Source: Amycolatopsis cihanbeyliensis (GTDB lineage Bacteria > Actinomycetota > Actinomycetes > Mycobacteriales > Pseudonocardiaceae). From it: a DNA stretch of 64,000 bases. The stretch is from positions 930,001-994,000 of the forward strand of contig NZ_VFML01000001.1 of assembly GCF_006715045.1 (NCBI RefSeq). Reading direction: 5' to 3'. Below, piece by piece: positions 18,022 through 29,568 of the stretch (its first letter is position 1; each line of letters begins with the position of its first letter). The position numbers and the translations under genes are program-made. Below the pieces are notes generated by a model. The model had not been told where the DNA came from, did not search any database, and saw only the letters and a list, made by a program, of their open reading frames with translations.

Positions 18022-19040
18022 CACCGACGCGGACCGCGGAGCAACAAGCCCTCGGCGAGACGGTGCGCGCCGTCCTGCGGCGTTCCCCCGGCGAGCACGG
18101 GTGGTCGCCGCTGTGCGAGCAGGTCGGGGTGGCCGCGCTGGCGATCCCCGAGTCCTTCGGCGGGCTGGGCGCGGGCCTCACCGAGTTGCAGGTGGTCGCC
18201 GAGGAACTGGGCCGGGAGCTGGTCCCCTGCCCGTTCCTGGGTTCCACGGTGCTCGCCACGCAGGCCCTGCTGGAGTCCGGGGACGAGGCCGCATGCGCCC
18301 GGCTGCTGCCCGGGCTGGCCGAAGGCAGGGTGGCCGCGCTGGCCTGGGCGGATGAGCACGGCCGCTGGTCTCCAGACCACGGCTGCGGCAGCGCCGCCGC
18401 CGACTCCGCCCTCGAGGGCAGGGCGGAGTACGTGCTGGACGCCGACCTCGCCGAGGTCCTGCTCGTGGTGGCCGAGGTCGCCGGCGAGCTCGGCCTGTTC
18501 GAGGTGGATCCGGAGCGGGTGGAGGTGCGGCGGTCGGAGTCGATGGATCCCTCGCGCGGCTTCGGGAGCGTCGAGCTGCGGGGCGCCAGGGGCCGGCGGC
18601 TCGGCGGGGACTTCCGGCCCGGCCTGCGCCGGGTGCGGGAGACCGCCTGCGCGGTGCTGGCCGCCGAGCAGGCCGGGGCGGCCGCTCGCGCGCTGGAGAT
18701 CACCGTGGAGTACACCAAGCAGCGGCAGCAGTTCGGCAGGCCCATCGGCGGTTTCCAGGCGCTCAAGCACCGGATGGCCGACCTGCACGTGCTGGTCGAG
18801 ACCGCGCACTCGGCGGCCCGCGCGGTGGCCGAAGCCGGGCCGGACCGCGGGCGGCTGGCCGCGGTCGCGAAGGTGCACTGCTCCGAGGCCCTGTCCACGG
18901 TGACCGCCGAGATGATCCAGCTGCATGGTGGGATCGGCATTACCTGGGAACATCCGGCACACCGTTACTTCAAGCGCGCTCACGGCGCCGCCCAGCTCTT
19001 CGGCCGGCCGCACGAGCATCTCCCCGACTGCTATGAGTGA
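18018..19040 (+). CDS. fadE33: FadE33 acyl-CoA dehydrogenase subunit
   Basis: This 340-residue ACAD chain is the last gene of the fadD3 operon. TKQRQQFGRPIGGFQALKHRMADLH and EMIQLHGGIGITWEHPAHRYFKRAH are typical. Gly/Ala-rich middle sections (GCGSAAADSALEGRAEY) are variable. It probably forms a heteromer with FadE31/32. Its stop codon TGA (19038-19040) lies inside the left arm of a 17-bp inverted repeat that likely ends transcription. Confidence 0.88.
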   Translation: MTPTRTAEQQALGETVRAVLRRSPGEHGWSPLCEQVGVAALAIPESFGGLGAGLTELQVVAEELGRELVPCPFLGSTVLATQALLESGDEAACARLLPGLAEGRVAALAWADEHGRWSPDHGCGSAAADSALEGRAEYVLDADLAEVLLVVAEVAGELGLFEVDPERVEVRRSESMDPSRGFGSVELRGARGRRLGGDFRPGLRRVRETACAVLAAEQAGAAARALEITVEYTKQRQQFGRPIGGFQALKHRMADLHVLVETAHSAARAVAEAGPDRGRLAAVAKVHCSEALSTVTAEMIQLHGGIGITWEHPAHRYFKRAHGAAQLFGRPHEHLPDCYE

Positions 19041-19095
19041 CCCGTTCACCGGTCGGGTCGTGGTGGGAGACGGGTGGGCGGGTCACTCATAGCAG
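19028..19095. terminator. Bidirectional terminator-like inverted repeat
   Basis: Arms CTGCTATGAGTGACCCG (19028-19044) and CGGGTCACTCATAGCAG (19079-19095) are a perfect 17-bp inverted repeat with a 34-base spacer. The left arm contains the last codons and stop of fadE33; the right arm ends five bases before the LPMO stop. It serves convergent genes. There is no T-tract. Confidence 0.75.
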
Positions 19096-19099
19096 AGGG

Positions 19100-19618
19100 T
19101 CAGCGGACCTGGAGGTCGATGCAGGCGTAGAAGGCGTTGGCGGTGTCGCCGATGTTCCACACCGCGAGCACCTTCTGCCGGCCGCTCACCCCACCGAGGT
19201 CGACCGTATGCGAGACGGATGGTGGTGGCTGCTGGTTGTGGCCGTCGACCTCGGCGATCTTGCGGCCGTTCAGGAAGTACTCGTAGTTCGCGGTGCGGTG
19301 CCGCGCGGTGAACGTCCAGTTGAAGGTCACCGTGTTCCCTGCGGGGCTCGCGCGCCAGCCCTTGCTGTCGTCGTCCAACTCGGCGAACCGGGAGTTGCCA
19401 CCACTGCAACTACGCAGGCCCTTGGGCCCCTCGACGCTCTGCGGCTCCCACTTGATCTGGCCGCAGGACACGGTTCCCTGCGCGCACTGGGCCTGCCTGC
19501 TCGGCGGCGAGGACACGTACCCGTGCGCGTTGGCGACTCCAGCCGGGACGACCACAAGGGCGAGTGGAGCGATACCCGCGCCCACCGCGGCGGCAACGAG
19601 CTTCCGTTTCGTATGCAT
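19100..19618 (-). CDS. AA10 lytic polysaccharide monooxygenase (chitin-binding type)
   Basis: This is a 172-residue secreted copper enzyme that oxidatively cleaves chitin or cellulose. A signal peptide (MHTKRKLV...PAGVANA, residues 1-31) is followed by mature N-terminal His32 (HGYVSSPPSRQ). His107 in FTARHRTANYEYF completes the histidine brace, and NAFYACIDLQV is the conserved C-terminal strand. The mature domain of 141 residues is short for AA10 and has no extra carbohydrate-binding module. ATG 19618 has GAGGAG upstream; an earlier in-frame ATG would run through the structured element. It is unrelated to steroid degradation and interrupts the island. Confidence 0.9.
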   Translation of the reverse strand: MHTKRKLVAAAVGAGIAPLALVVVPAGVANAHGYVSSPPSRQAQCAQGTVSCGQIKWEPQSVEGPKGLRSCSGGNSRFAELDDDSKGWRASPAGNTVTFNWTFTARHRTANYEYFLNGRKIAEVDGHNQQPPPSVSHTVDLGGVSGRQKVLAVWNIGDTANAFYACIDLQVR

Positions 19619-19670
19619 CTCGACTCCTCTTCGGAGAACGGCGTTCCCAGTGCCCCATTCAAAAGTCGGA

Positions 19671-19766
19671 TTATTCAGGTCCGTAGCGTGCGTCAACAAT
19701 GCGTTGACCTGCAACGACCGTTCGCACGGGCCTGGCGGCCCGCGGTCACTGGGTCGTTCTGAATAA
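19671..19766. other. Candidate structured element, copy A
   Basis: Four potential stems: outer TTATTCAG (19671-19678) with CTGAATAA (19759-19766); GTCAAC (19692-19697) with GTTGAC (19703-19708); AACGACC (19713-19719) with GGTCGTT (19752-19758); inner CGGGCC (19727-19732) with GGCCCG (19737-19742) over a TGGC loop. The same architecture recurs at 55135-55232. Copy A lies 53 bases upstream of the LPMO start, within its leader if transcribed on the minus strand. Confidence 0.6.
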
Positions 19767-20378
19767 CCCTCCCAGTGGCGTTCCGACAGATCCGGCATTC
19801 CGGGAATCTTCGAAAACGCAGGGGCCACTACAAGGAGGGAACGGTAGGGCGAAGAGCCACGAACGACTCTTCACCATGAGGGCGACATTGGCATCGGCGT
19901 ACCGCGGCGAGCCGGCTCCCATTCCACGGCCACGCTTACCAATGTGGTCCAGACCATACGTCGCCGTTTCCATTGTGGTCAAGAGGCGACAACGCGAGGG
20001 CGGAACGGGTTAGCGGTTTCCGTAGCGCATTGCAGCAGGCGCACTCATTCTGATGCGCCTACTGCAACGGACACCATTCTTGGTGCCTTGCGGACAGCTC
20101 CCGACCAATCCTTCACGGCAGATGGTGACTCCACGAATTCGCACCCGGCCGCTTTTCACTCACACGAGTGAACTTGTTCCACCCCCGGAACGGGAACCAT
20201 TCCACGGGACCGAGAACGCCGCCGAACCCCGATGCGTACCCGGAAGCGGCGTCGGGGTTCCCTCGGTTCGGTCTCCGGGCACGTCCCGGATGCGACCTGG
20301 CCCGCGTGCCGGGAATCCTCTCCGGTGCGTGCCGCGACCGCGGCCACAGGGACGTCTACGAGAAGGGGGACAACCACC
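19767..20378. other. Intergenic stretch with hairpins, no gene seen
   Basis: Between the structured element and the membrane protein gene I see no convincing reading frame with a ribosome site. It holds the dre-like site, a strong hairpin at 20030-20067 (TTGCAG-c-AGGCGCA / TGCGCCT-a-CTGCAA, 10-base loop) and a 7-bp hairpin TTCACTC-ACAC-GAGTGAA at 20155-20172. GC content is lower here than in the coding regions. Confidence 0.6.
19945..19956. promoter_or_regulatory. DasR-type dre-like site upstream of the LPMO gene
   Basis: TGGTCCAGACCA differs by one base from the core TGGTCTAGACCA of the dre element bound by DasR, the GntR-type regulator of chitin and N-acetylglucosamine use in actinomycetes. 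It lies 327 bases upstream of the LPMO start, far for a direct repressor site unless the leader is long. Confidence 0.4.
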
Positions 20379-21079
20379 ATGTCCGAGCCAAGGACGCCGG
20401 AAGCCGCAGCACAACGCCTCGGCATGCGGTCGTCCGGGATCCTGGCGCTGGCAGGCACCGCACTCACGATCGTGAGCACCCTGCTCCAGCAACGGATGGA
20501 CATCCCGCGCGGCGACCCACTCGGAGGGCTCGCCCACATCGAAGCGCGACCGTGGTTCGCCGCGGCCCTGGCCGGCATGCTCGGGATGCTGTGCTGGGGT
20601 ATGGCCTTCACGGCAGCCGGTCGCAGCCTCCGGGACCCGGCGGGCAGGACGCTCGCCCGGATGGCCGAACCCGTGCTTCTCGTCGCGGTCGCGGTGTTCG
20701 CCGTGCACTACGCGCACGACGGGTTCAGCAGCGGCGTGCTCGCCGGGCAGTGGTCCTCCGGTGAGCGCGACCCGGCCGCCGCCCTGGCGGACAGCCGCGT
20801 CATGGAAGGGTTGATCGGCGGCACCTCCATCCTGTCCCAGACCCTCATCGGCCTGGCGCTGGCCCTGTACGCCCTGGCGATGCTGCGCGGCCGGCAGTAC
20901 CCGCGGGTGCTGTCCTGGGTGGGCCTCGTCGGTTCCGCCGGATGGTTTCTCGGCGGCTCGGCGCTGTTCCTGCGCCTGCCCGGGATGTCGTTCGAGCTCC
21001 TGCTCCCCTTCACCGGGCTGGCCACGGTCTGGGTCGTGGGCGTCGGGATCACGCTGGTGCGCACCCGCGTTCCGCGCCG

Positions 21080-21083
<4 letters not shown>
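20379..21083 (+). CDS. Multi-pass membrane protein of unknown function
   Basis: This 234-residue protein starts at ATG 20379 with AGAAGGGGG upstream. About six hydrophobic segments are visible, near residues 18-36, 55-76, 87-110, 137-160, 170-190 and 204-226. N-terminal MSEPRTPEAAAQRLGMRSSG is likely cytoplasmic. The pattern loosely resembles small actinobacterial DUF4386-like membrane proteins, but I do not recognise the family. It converges with hsaB with a four-base overlap at the stop codons. Confidence 0.75.
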
Positions 21084-24614
<3,531 letters not shown>

Positions 24615-24663
24615 CCATCCCTCGCGGTCGTGTTGGCACCCTCCGCGCCATCGCCAATTATAC

Positions 24664-24677
24664 TAGAACATGTTCTC
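24664..24677. promoter_or_regulatory. KstR operator of the hsa operon
   Basis: TAGAACATGTTCTC matches TnnAACnnGTTnnA at seven of eight fixed positions (last A is C). It is 50 bases upstream of hsaA, in the short gap behind the KstD-like gene. Confidence 0.75.
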
Positions 24678-24717
24678 GTTTTTGTCGAGTCGGCGCAGCT
24701 CGTGCCCGACTCGATCT

Positions 24718-26334
24718 TCAGTCCACTATGGATCCATGAACAGCGGGAACGGCAGCGTGCGAGCCAGCGCGGCGGCCGGAGAACACGCAGTCGGCCAGCG
24801 ACAGCCCGCTGACGTACGAGCGAGAACATATTCCCACCGCCGACCGGCCGGCCGCGTACAGCCCTGGCACCGGCTCGCCCCCGCCCTGGCGGACCTGACC
24901 GGTGTCCTCGTCCACGACGAGCCCACCGAGGGTCAACATCGGGCAGGGGTAGCCGAGGTTCGGCCGGATCGACACATCCACCAGCGAGTACGGCGGGGTG
25001 CGCAACGGACGGAGGAACTCCGCCGGTTTGCCTGCCGGGTCCCCTCCCCCACCCTCGGCGGCCGCGTTGTACGCCTCGACCGAGGCGGCGAGCCCATCCG
25101 GGTGCACCCCGGCGCGCCGCGCCACGGCCTGGATCGAGCCTGCGCTGACCCGCCCCCTACCCAGCAGGTAGAGCGCCTGCAGCCACTGGAACCACTGGCT
25201 CTGCGCGCGGGCGGTGCGCCAGGACTCCCGCGCGATCTCGCGGTCGATGAGCAACCAACCCCGGCCACCATGCCTGTTGATCAGTTCCGCGCCGACGGCA
25301 GCGCCGTAGCGGGACTCGTCGATCACCCTGCGGCCGTCGGCGTCGACCAGGATCCCCCCGAGAAAGGCACTCGGCGGGGTGAGGAACCGCCAGGCCGAAA
25401 CCCGGTCCAGCGCGGCCGTGGCGGCGCCGACCTCGACGCCGAGCCGGATCCCGGAACCGTCGTCGCCGGCCGTACCCAGCGCGAGCCCACCCCGGTAGGC
25501 GGGCGCGTGCTCGCGCATCAGCCCCCGGTTCGCCACGAAACCACCCGCCGCCAGCACCACCCCGCGGCGCGCCGTGACCCGCAGCTCGCGGGCGAAACCT
25601 CGCTCGATCGCGGCCACTCCGCGGTTCAGCAGCTTGCCCAACGCCGGCACGTAGAGCCCCGGCTTCGCCGCGTACCTGGCCAGCAACCGGTGCGTGACCC
25701 GTGCCCAGGCGGGGGCGCCGCGCAGGCTGTCCAGGACCGCCCCGGTGACCTCGCCGTCCGGGCCGGTCAGCAACGTGCGAGCGCGCGACTGCGGCAGCAC
25801 CCGGACGCCGCGCCGCCGCGCCGCGGCCGCGAGGCGGGCGAACAGCAGCCTGCCCGAGGTACCCCGACCCTTTGCCCGGTGACCGCGCGGCGCGGGCGGC
25901 GCCACCTGCCGAAACGCGCCCGCCGCCTCGCTGCCCGAGTAGTAGAGGTAGTAGTCGTCGTTCGGGTACGAGGTCTTGTCCGGGCACAGGCTGCCCTCGA
26001 ACGGGACCCCGTGCCGCTCCAACCAGGTGATCATGGCGGTGCTGCCCGCGCAGAACCGGCGCAGTGTCGACTCGGCGACCACGTCCCCGACCTCCAGCCG
26101 GAGGTAGTCGTACATCGCCTGCTCGGAGTCCGGGACCCCGGCGGCGCGCTGCTGCTCGGTGCCACCGCCCGCGTACACCACACCGCCGGAGAGGGCGCTC
26201 GCCCCTCCCCCGGCGAACCGGTCCACCACCAACACCTCGGCCCCGGCCTCCGCGGCCTCGATGGCCGCGCAGGCTCCGGCCGCACCGAACCCGATCACCA
26301 GGACATCGGTGTACGTTTCCGCGGGATCTGCCAT
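24718..26334 (-). CDS. FAD-dependent KstD/fumarate-reductase-like flavoprotein
   Basis: This ~538-residue flavoprotein has an N-terminal FAD-binding Rossmann motif (VLVIGFGAAGACAAIEAAEAGAEVLVVDR), FAGGGASALSGGVVYAGGG, and a C-terminal PGLYAAGRSAVGICSRSYVSGLSLADCVFSGRRAG. It belongs to the KstD/flavocytochrome c family but lacks the KstD TYAGPG segment, so it may not be a Delta1-dehydrogenase; Rv0785-type proteins are similar. ATG 26334 is preferred, GTG 26343 is possible. It diverges from kstD with a KstR-type operator about 20 bases upstream, so a steroid redox role is likely. Confidence 0.8.
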   Translation of the reverse strand: MADPAETYTDVLVIGFGAAGACAAIEAAEAGAEVLVVDRFAGGGASALSGGVVYAGGGTEQQRAAGVPDSEQAMYDYLRLEVGDVVAESTLRRFCAGSTAMITWLERHGVPFEGSLCPDKTSYPNDDYYLYYSGSEAAGAFRQVAPPAPRGHRAKGRGTSGRLLFARLAAAARRRGVRVLPQSRARTLLTGPDGEVTGAVLDSLRGAPAWARVTHRLLARYAAKPGLYVPALGKLLNRGVAAIERGFARELRVTARRGVVLAAGGFVANRGLMREHAPAYRGGLALGTAGDDGSGIRLGVEVGAATAALDRVSAWRFLTPPSAFLGGILVDADGRRVIDESRYGAAVGAELINRHGGRGWLLIDREIARESWRTARAQSQWFQWLQALYLLGRGRVSAGSIQAVARRAGVHPDGLAASVEAYNAAAEGGGGDPAGKPAEFLRPLRTPPYSLVDVSIRPNLGYPCPMLTLGGLVVDEDTGQVRQGGGEPVPGLYAAGRSAVGICSRSYVSGLSLADCVFSGRRAGSHAAVPAVHGSIVD

Positions 26335-26351
26335 GCGCCTCACCCTAGAAC

Positions 26352-26365
26352 TGAAACACGTTCTC
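26352..26365. promoter_or_regulatory. KstR operator, KstD-like gene side
   Basis: TGAAACACGTTCTC matches seven of eight fixed KstR positions and lies 18 bases upstream of the minus-strand flavoprotein gene. Confidence 0.7.
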
Positions 26366-26408
26366 GTCTATGGTGAAGGCAGGGGCGGCCACCTGGCTGC
26401 CAGAAAGC

Positions 26409-26422
26409 TATAACGTGTTTCA
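26409..26422. promoter_or_regulatory. KstR operator, kstD side
   Basis: TATAACGTGTTTCA matches all eight fixed positions of TnnAACnnGTTnnA, 20 bases upstream of the kstD start. It probably controls the whole kstD-kshA-kshB-MaoC operon. Confidence 0.8.
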
Positions 26423-26441
26423 GAATTTGCTCGGAGGTGGC

Positions 26442-28151
26442 ATGACGAGCCAAGGCGGCCACGAGGAGTTCGATGTCGTCGTGGTCGGCAGCGGGGCCGC
26501 CGGTATGACCGCCGCGCTCGCCGCCGCCCATGCCGGCCTCCAGGTCGTGGTGGTCGAGAAGGCCACCCGGTTCGGTGGGTCCACCGCCCGCTCCGGCGGG
26601 GGCGTCTGGATCCCGAACAACGAGGCACTGGCGGCCGCGGGCGTGCGGGACACGCCCGAGCAGGCACGCGAGTACCTGGCCGCCATCATCGGCGACGTGG
26701 TACCCGCCGAGCTGCGGGCGGCCTACCTGGACCGGGGTCCCGAGGTCCTCACGTTCCTGCATCAGCGGACCCCGCTGCGGATGCGCTGGGTCCGCGACTA
26801 CGCCGACTACCACCCGGAGGCTCCCGGTGGCCGTGCCGGCGGGCGGTCGGTGGAGCCCGCGCCGCTGGACGGGAAGGTCCTCGGCGCGGAGTTGGCGAAC
26901 CTGGAGCCGCCGTACAGCGCGCTGCCCATGGGCGTGCCGATGACCCAGGCCGACTTCCGCTGGCTCAGCCTGGTGGCCCGGCACCCGCGCGGGTTGCTGC
27001 GGCTGTGCGGGCTCGGCCTGCGCACCCTCGCCGGTCGGGTCGCAGGCAAGCATCTGCTTTCCATGGGCCAGGCGCTCGCCGCCGGCCTGCGCGCCGGCCT
27101 GCTGCGCGCGCGGGTGCCTGTGTGGCTGGACACCCCGCTGACCGGGCTGGAGGTGGAGAACGGCGAGGTCACCGGGGCACAGGTGGAACGCGAAGGGGAG
27201 CAGGTGCTGCTGCGCGCCCGCCGCGGGGTGATCCTGGCCTCCGGGGGTTTCGAGCACAACGAGGAGATGCGCGTCAAGTACCAGCGTCCCCCGATCGGCA
27301 CGGAGTGGACGGTGGGCGCGAAGGCCAACACCGGCGACGGGATCAGTGCTGGTCTCGCACTGGGCGCGGCGGTGGACCTGATGGACGACGCCTGGTGGGG
27401 GCCGTCCATCCCGCTCACCGGCGGGCCGTGGTTCGCCCTTGCCGAACGCTCGCGGCCGGGCTGCCTGCTGGTCAACGGGCGGGGCAGGCGGTTCGTCAAC
27501 GAGTCGGCCCCGTACGTGGAGGCCGTGCACGCCATGTACGGCGAGGGTGACGGTCCGGCCGAGAACATCCCCACCTGGCTGGTGTTCGACCAGCGCTACC
27601 GCAACCGGTACATGTTCACCGGCCTCGGGCCGCGCCAGCCGCTGCCAGGCCGCTGGTTCAAGGCCGGGATCGCGGCGAAGGCGGGCACGCTCGCCGAGCT
27701 GGCCGAGCGGATCGAGGTCCCTGCCGAGGAACTGGTGTCCACGGTCGAGCGGTTCAACGCCTTCGCCCGAGCCGGCGAGGACGAGGACTTCGGCCGCGGG
27801 CGCAGCGCTTACGATCATTACTACGGCGACCCGCGCAACCGGCCGAACCCCAGCCTCGGCGCGCTGGAGCGGGCACCCTTCTACGCGGTCCGGATCGTGC
27901 CCGGCGACCTGGGTACCAAGGGCGGGCTGCGGATCGACACCCGGGCCAGGGTGCTGCGCGAGGACGGCTCGGTGGTCGCCGGGCTGTACGCGGCCGGCAA
28001 CGCCAGCGCCGCGGTGATGGGTCATACCTACGCGGGTCCTGGCGCGACGATCGGACCCGCGATGGTGTTCGGCTACCTTGCGGCCGAGCACCTTGCGATC
28101 AACAATCCGACCAGCGAGGCGGTCGAGCGAGCAGGTGGAGGTAACCGATGA
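26442..28151 (+). CDS. kstD: KstD, 3-ketosteroid Delta1-dehydrogenase
   Basis: This 569-residue FAD enzyme introduces the C1-C2 double bond into 3-ketosteroids, which with 9alpha-hydroxylation opens ring B. FAD motif VVVVGSGAAGMTAALAAAHAGLQVVVVEK, then STARSGGGVWIP; C-terminal Tyr530 and Gly534 in TYAGPG correspond to the catalytic Tyr487/Gly491 of Rhodococcus KstD1. AYDHYYGDP is also conserved. ATG 26442 has GGAGG just upstream; earlier in-frame codons would fall in the operator. It overlaps kshA by four bases. Confidence 0.94.
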   Translation: MTSQGGHEEFDVVVVGSGAAGMTAALAAAHAGLQVVVVEKATRFGGSTARSGGGVWIPNNEALAAAGVRDTPEQAREYLAAIIGDVVPAELRAAYLDRGPEVLTFLHQRTPLRMRWVRDYADYHPEAPGGRAGGRSVEPAPLDGKVLGAELANLEPPYSALPMGVPMTQADFRWLSLVARHPRGLLRLCGLGLRTLAGRVAGKHLLSMGQALAAGLRAGLLRARVPVWLDTPLTGLEVENGEVTGAQVEREGEQVLLRARRGVILASGGFEHNEEMRVKYQRPPIGTEWTVGAKANTGDGISAGLALGAAVDLMDDAWWGPSIPLTGGPWFALAERSRPGCLLVNGRGRRFVNESAPYVEAVHAMYGEGDGPAENIPTWLVFDQRYRNRYMFTGLGPRQPLPGRWFKAGIAAKAGTLAELAERIEVPAEELVSTVERFNAFARAGEDEDFGRGRSAYDHYYGDPRNRPNPSLGALERAPFYAVRIVPGDLGTKGGLRIDTRARVLREDGSVVAGLYAAGNASAAVMGHTYAGPGATIGPAMVFGYLAAEHLAINNPTSEAVERAGGGNR

Positions 28152-29287
28152 CCAAGGCTGATGGCGTGCGCACGATCGACGCCGGTGCCCCGCCGGCCCG
28201 GTTCGCCCGCGGCTGGCACTGCCTCGGCCTCGCCGAGACGTTCAAGGACGGCAAGCCACACGCGATCAACGCCTTCGGCACCAAACTCGTGGTGTTCCAG
28301 AGCCAGGAGGACGGCAAGCTCAACGTGCTGGACGGCTACTGCCGGCACATGGGCGGCGACCTCACCCAGGGCACGATCAAGGGCAACGAGGTCGCCTGCC
28401 CCTTCCACGACTGGCGCTGGGCGGGCAACGGCAAGTGCGTCTCGATCCCGTATGCCAAGCGGGTCCCGCTGCGGGCCCGTACCCGCTCCTGGATCGCCAT
28501 GGAGGAGAACAAGCAGCTGTTCGTGTGGAACGACCCGGAGGGCAACCCCCCGCCGGAGGACGTGGTGATCCCCCGGATCGAGGGCGTCTTCAACGGCGAG
28601 TGGAGCAACTGGACCTGGGACTCGGTACTCATCGAGGGCGCCAACTGCCGCGAGATCGTGGACAACGTGGTGGACATGGCGCACTTCTTCTACATCCACT
28701 TCGCCTTCCCGACGTACTTCAAGAACGTGTTCGAGGGACATATCGCCACCCAGTACCTGAACACCAAGGGTCGGCCGGATGTGGGGATGGCCTCGAACTA
28801 CGGCGGCGAGGAGAACCTGCTGCGCTCGGAGGCCTCGTACTACGGCCCCTCGTACATGATCAACACCTTGCTGAACACCTACAAGGGCCTCGAGATCGAG
28901 AACGTGCTGATCAACTGCCACTACCCGGTCACCGAGGACTCCTTCGTACTGCAGTGGGGCGTGATCGTGAAGAAGCTGCCAGGGGTGTCCGACGAGCAGG
29001 CGGACAAGATCGCGGGCAAGTTCGCCAAGAGCATCGGCGTCGGCTTCATGCAGGACGTGGAAATCTGGAAGAACAAGACCCGCATCGACAATCCGCTGCT
29101 GTGCGAGGAGGACGGCCCGGTGTACCAGTTGCGCCGCTGGTACGACCAGTTCTATGTGGACGCCGCGGAGGTCACCGAGGACATGACCGGCCGCTTCGAG
29201 TTCGAAGTGGACACCACGAGGGCGAACGAGGTGTGGTCCAGGGAGGTCGCCGACAACCTGGCGCGGCAGCAGGAGGCCGGGGTGTGA
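28148..29287 (+). CDS. kshA: KshA, 3-ketosteroid 9alpha-hydroxylase oxygenase
   Basis: This 379-residue Rieske non-heme iron oxygenase hydroxylates C9 of androstadienedione or its CoA thioesters. The Rieske ligands are Cys65/His67 (YCRHMGGD) and Cys84/His87 (CPFHDW). The mononuclear iron site is His179 and His184 (DMAHFFYIHF, with Asn173 and Asp176 nearby) and Asp303 (QDVEIW). It starts at ATG 28148 in the kstD stop (ATGA) and ends in a GTGA overlap with the small Cys-rich gene, so kstD, kshA, the small gene and kshB are translationally linked. Confidence 0.95.
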   Translation: MTKADGVRTIDAGAPPARFARGWHCLGLAETFKDGKPHAINAFGTKLVVFQSQEDGKLNVLDGYCRHMGGDLTQGTIKGNEVACPFHDWRWAGNGKCVSIPYAKRVPLRARTRSWIAMEENKQLFVWNDPEGNPPPEDVVIPRIEGVFNGEWSNWTWDSVLIEGANCREIVDNVVDMAHFFYIHFAFPTYFKNVFEGHIATQYLNTKGRPDVGMASNYGGEENLLRSEASYYGPSYMINTLLNTYKGLEIENVLINCHYPVTEDSFVLQWGVIVKKLPGVSDEQADKIAGKFAKSIGVGFMQDVEIWKNKTRIDNPLLCEEDGPVYQLRRWYDQFYVDAAEVTEDMTGRFEFEVDTTRANEVWSREVADNLARQQEAGV

Positions 29288-29568
29288 GCGCGGGTCCGGA
29301 GACGAGCGCGGACGAGCGGCAGGAGTTCCTCAGCGGTGGCCTGCGGCCGCACCACTGCGCGTCCTGCGGGACCTGCGTGCTGGTGAAGAAGAACAGCATG
29401 CAGCACACCAGCATTCAGTGGACCACCGACCCGGCCGCCAGCTGCCCGGTGTTCGCCGAGCGGGCGGCCGAGGGCGCGAACACGGCGTTGCTGGACACCT
29501 GCGCGAAGCTGTCGGACAGCATCGCGCGGGCGGCATGGGACGGCCGGCTGGAGGTGGGCGGTGATTGA
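29284..29568 (+). CDS. Small Cys-rich, ferredoxin-like protein between kshA and kshB
   Basis: This 94-residue protein starts at GTG 29284 in a GTGA overlap with the kshA stop; its stop overlaps the kshB start by eight bases. Cysteines fall at 25, 28, 31, 54 and 73. The arrangement Cys25-x2-Cys28-x2-Cys31 with a remote Cys54-Pro resembles half of a [4Fe-4S] ferredoxin, though only CxxCxxC and CP are shared. His23-His24 precede the cluster. I do not recognise the family. Coupling between oxygenase and reductase genes suggests a part in 9alpha-hydroxylation or cluster assembly. The gene call is supported by codon bias and tight packing. Confidence 0.75.
   Translation: MSAGPETSADERQEFLSGGLRPHHCASCGTCVLVKKNSMQHTSIQWTTDPAASCPVFAERAAEGANTALLDTCAKLSDSIARAAWDGRLEVGGD

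Noticed and set aside
19671..19766. Structured element A as a simple terminator for the LPMO gene
   Set aside because: It lies upstream of that gene, not after it, and the four-stem plan with covarying copy B is not a terminator pattern.
20168..20181. KstR-like GTGAACTTGTTCCA
   Set aside because: Seven of eight fixed positions match, but it lies 200 bases from an unrelated membrane protein gene and inside a hairpin; likely chance.
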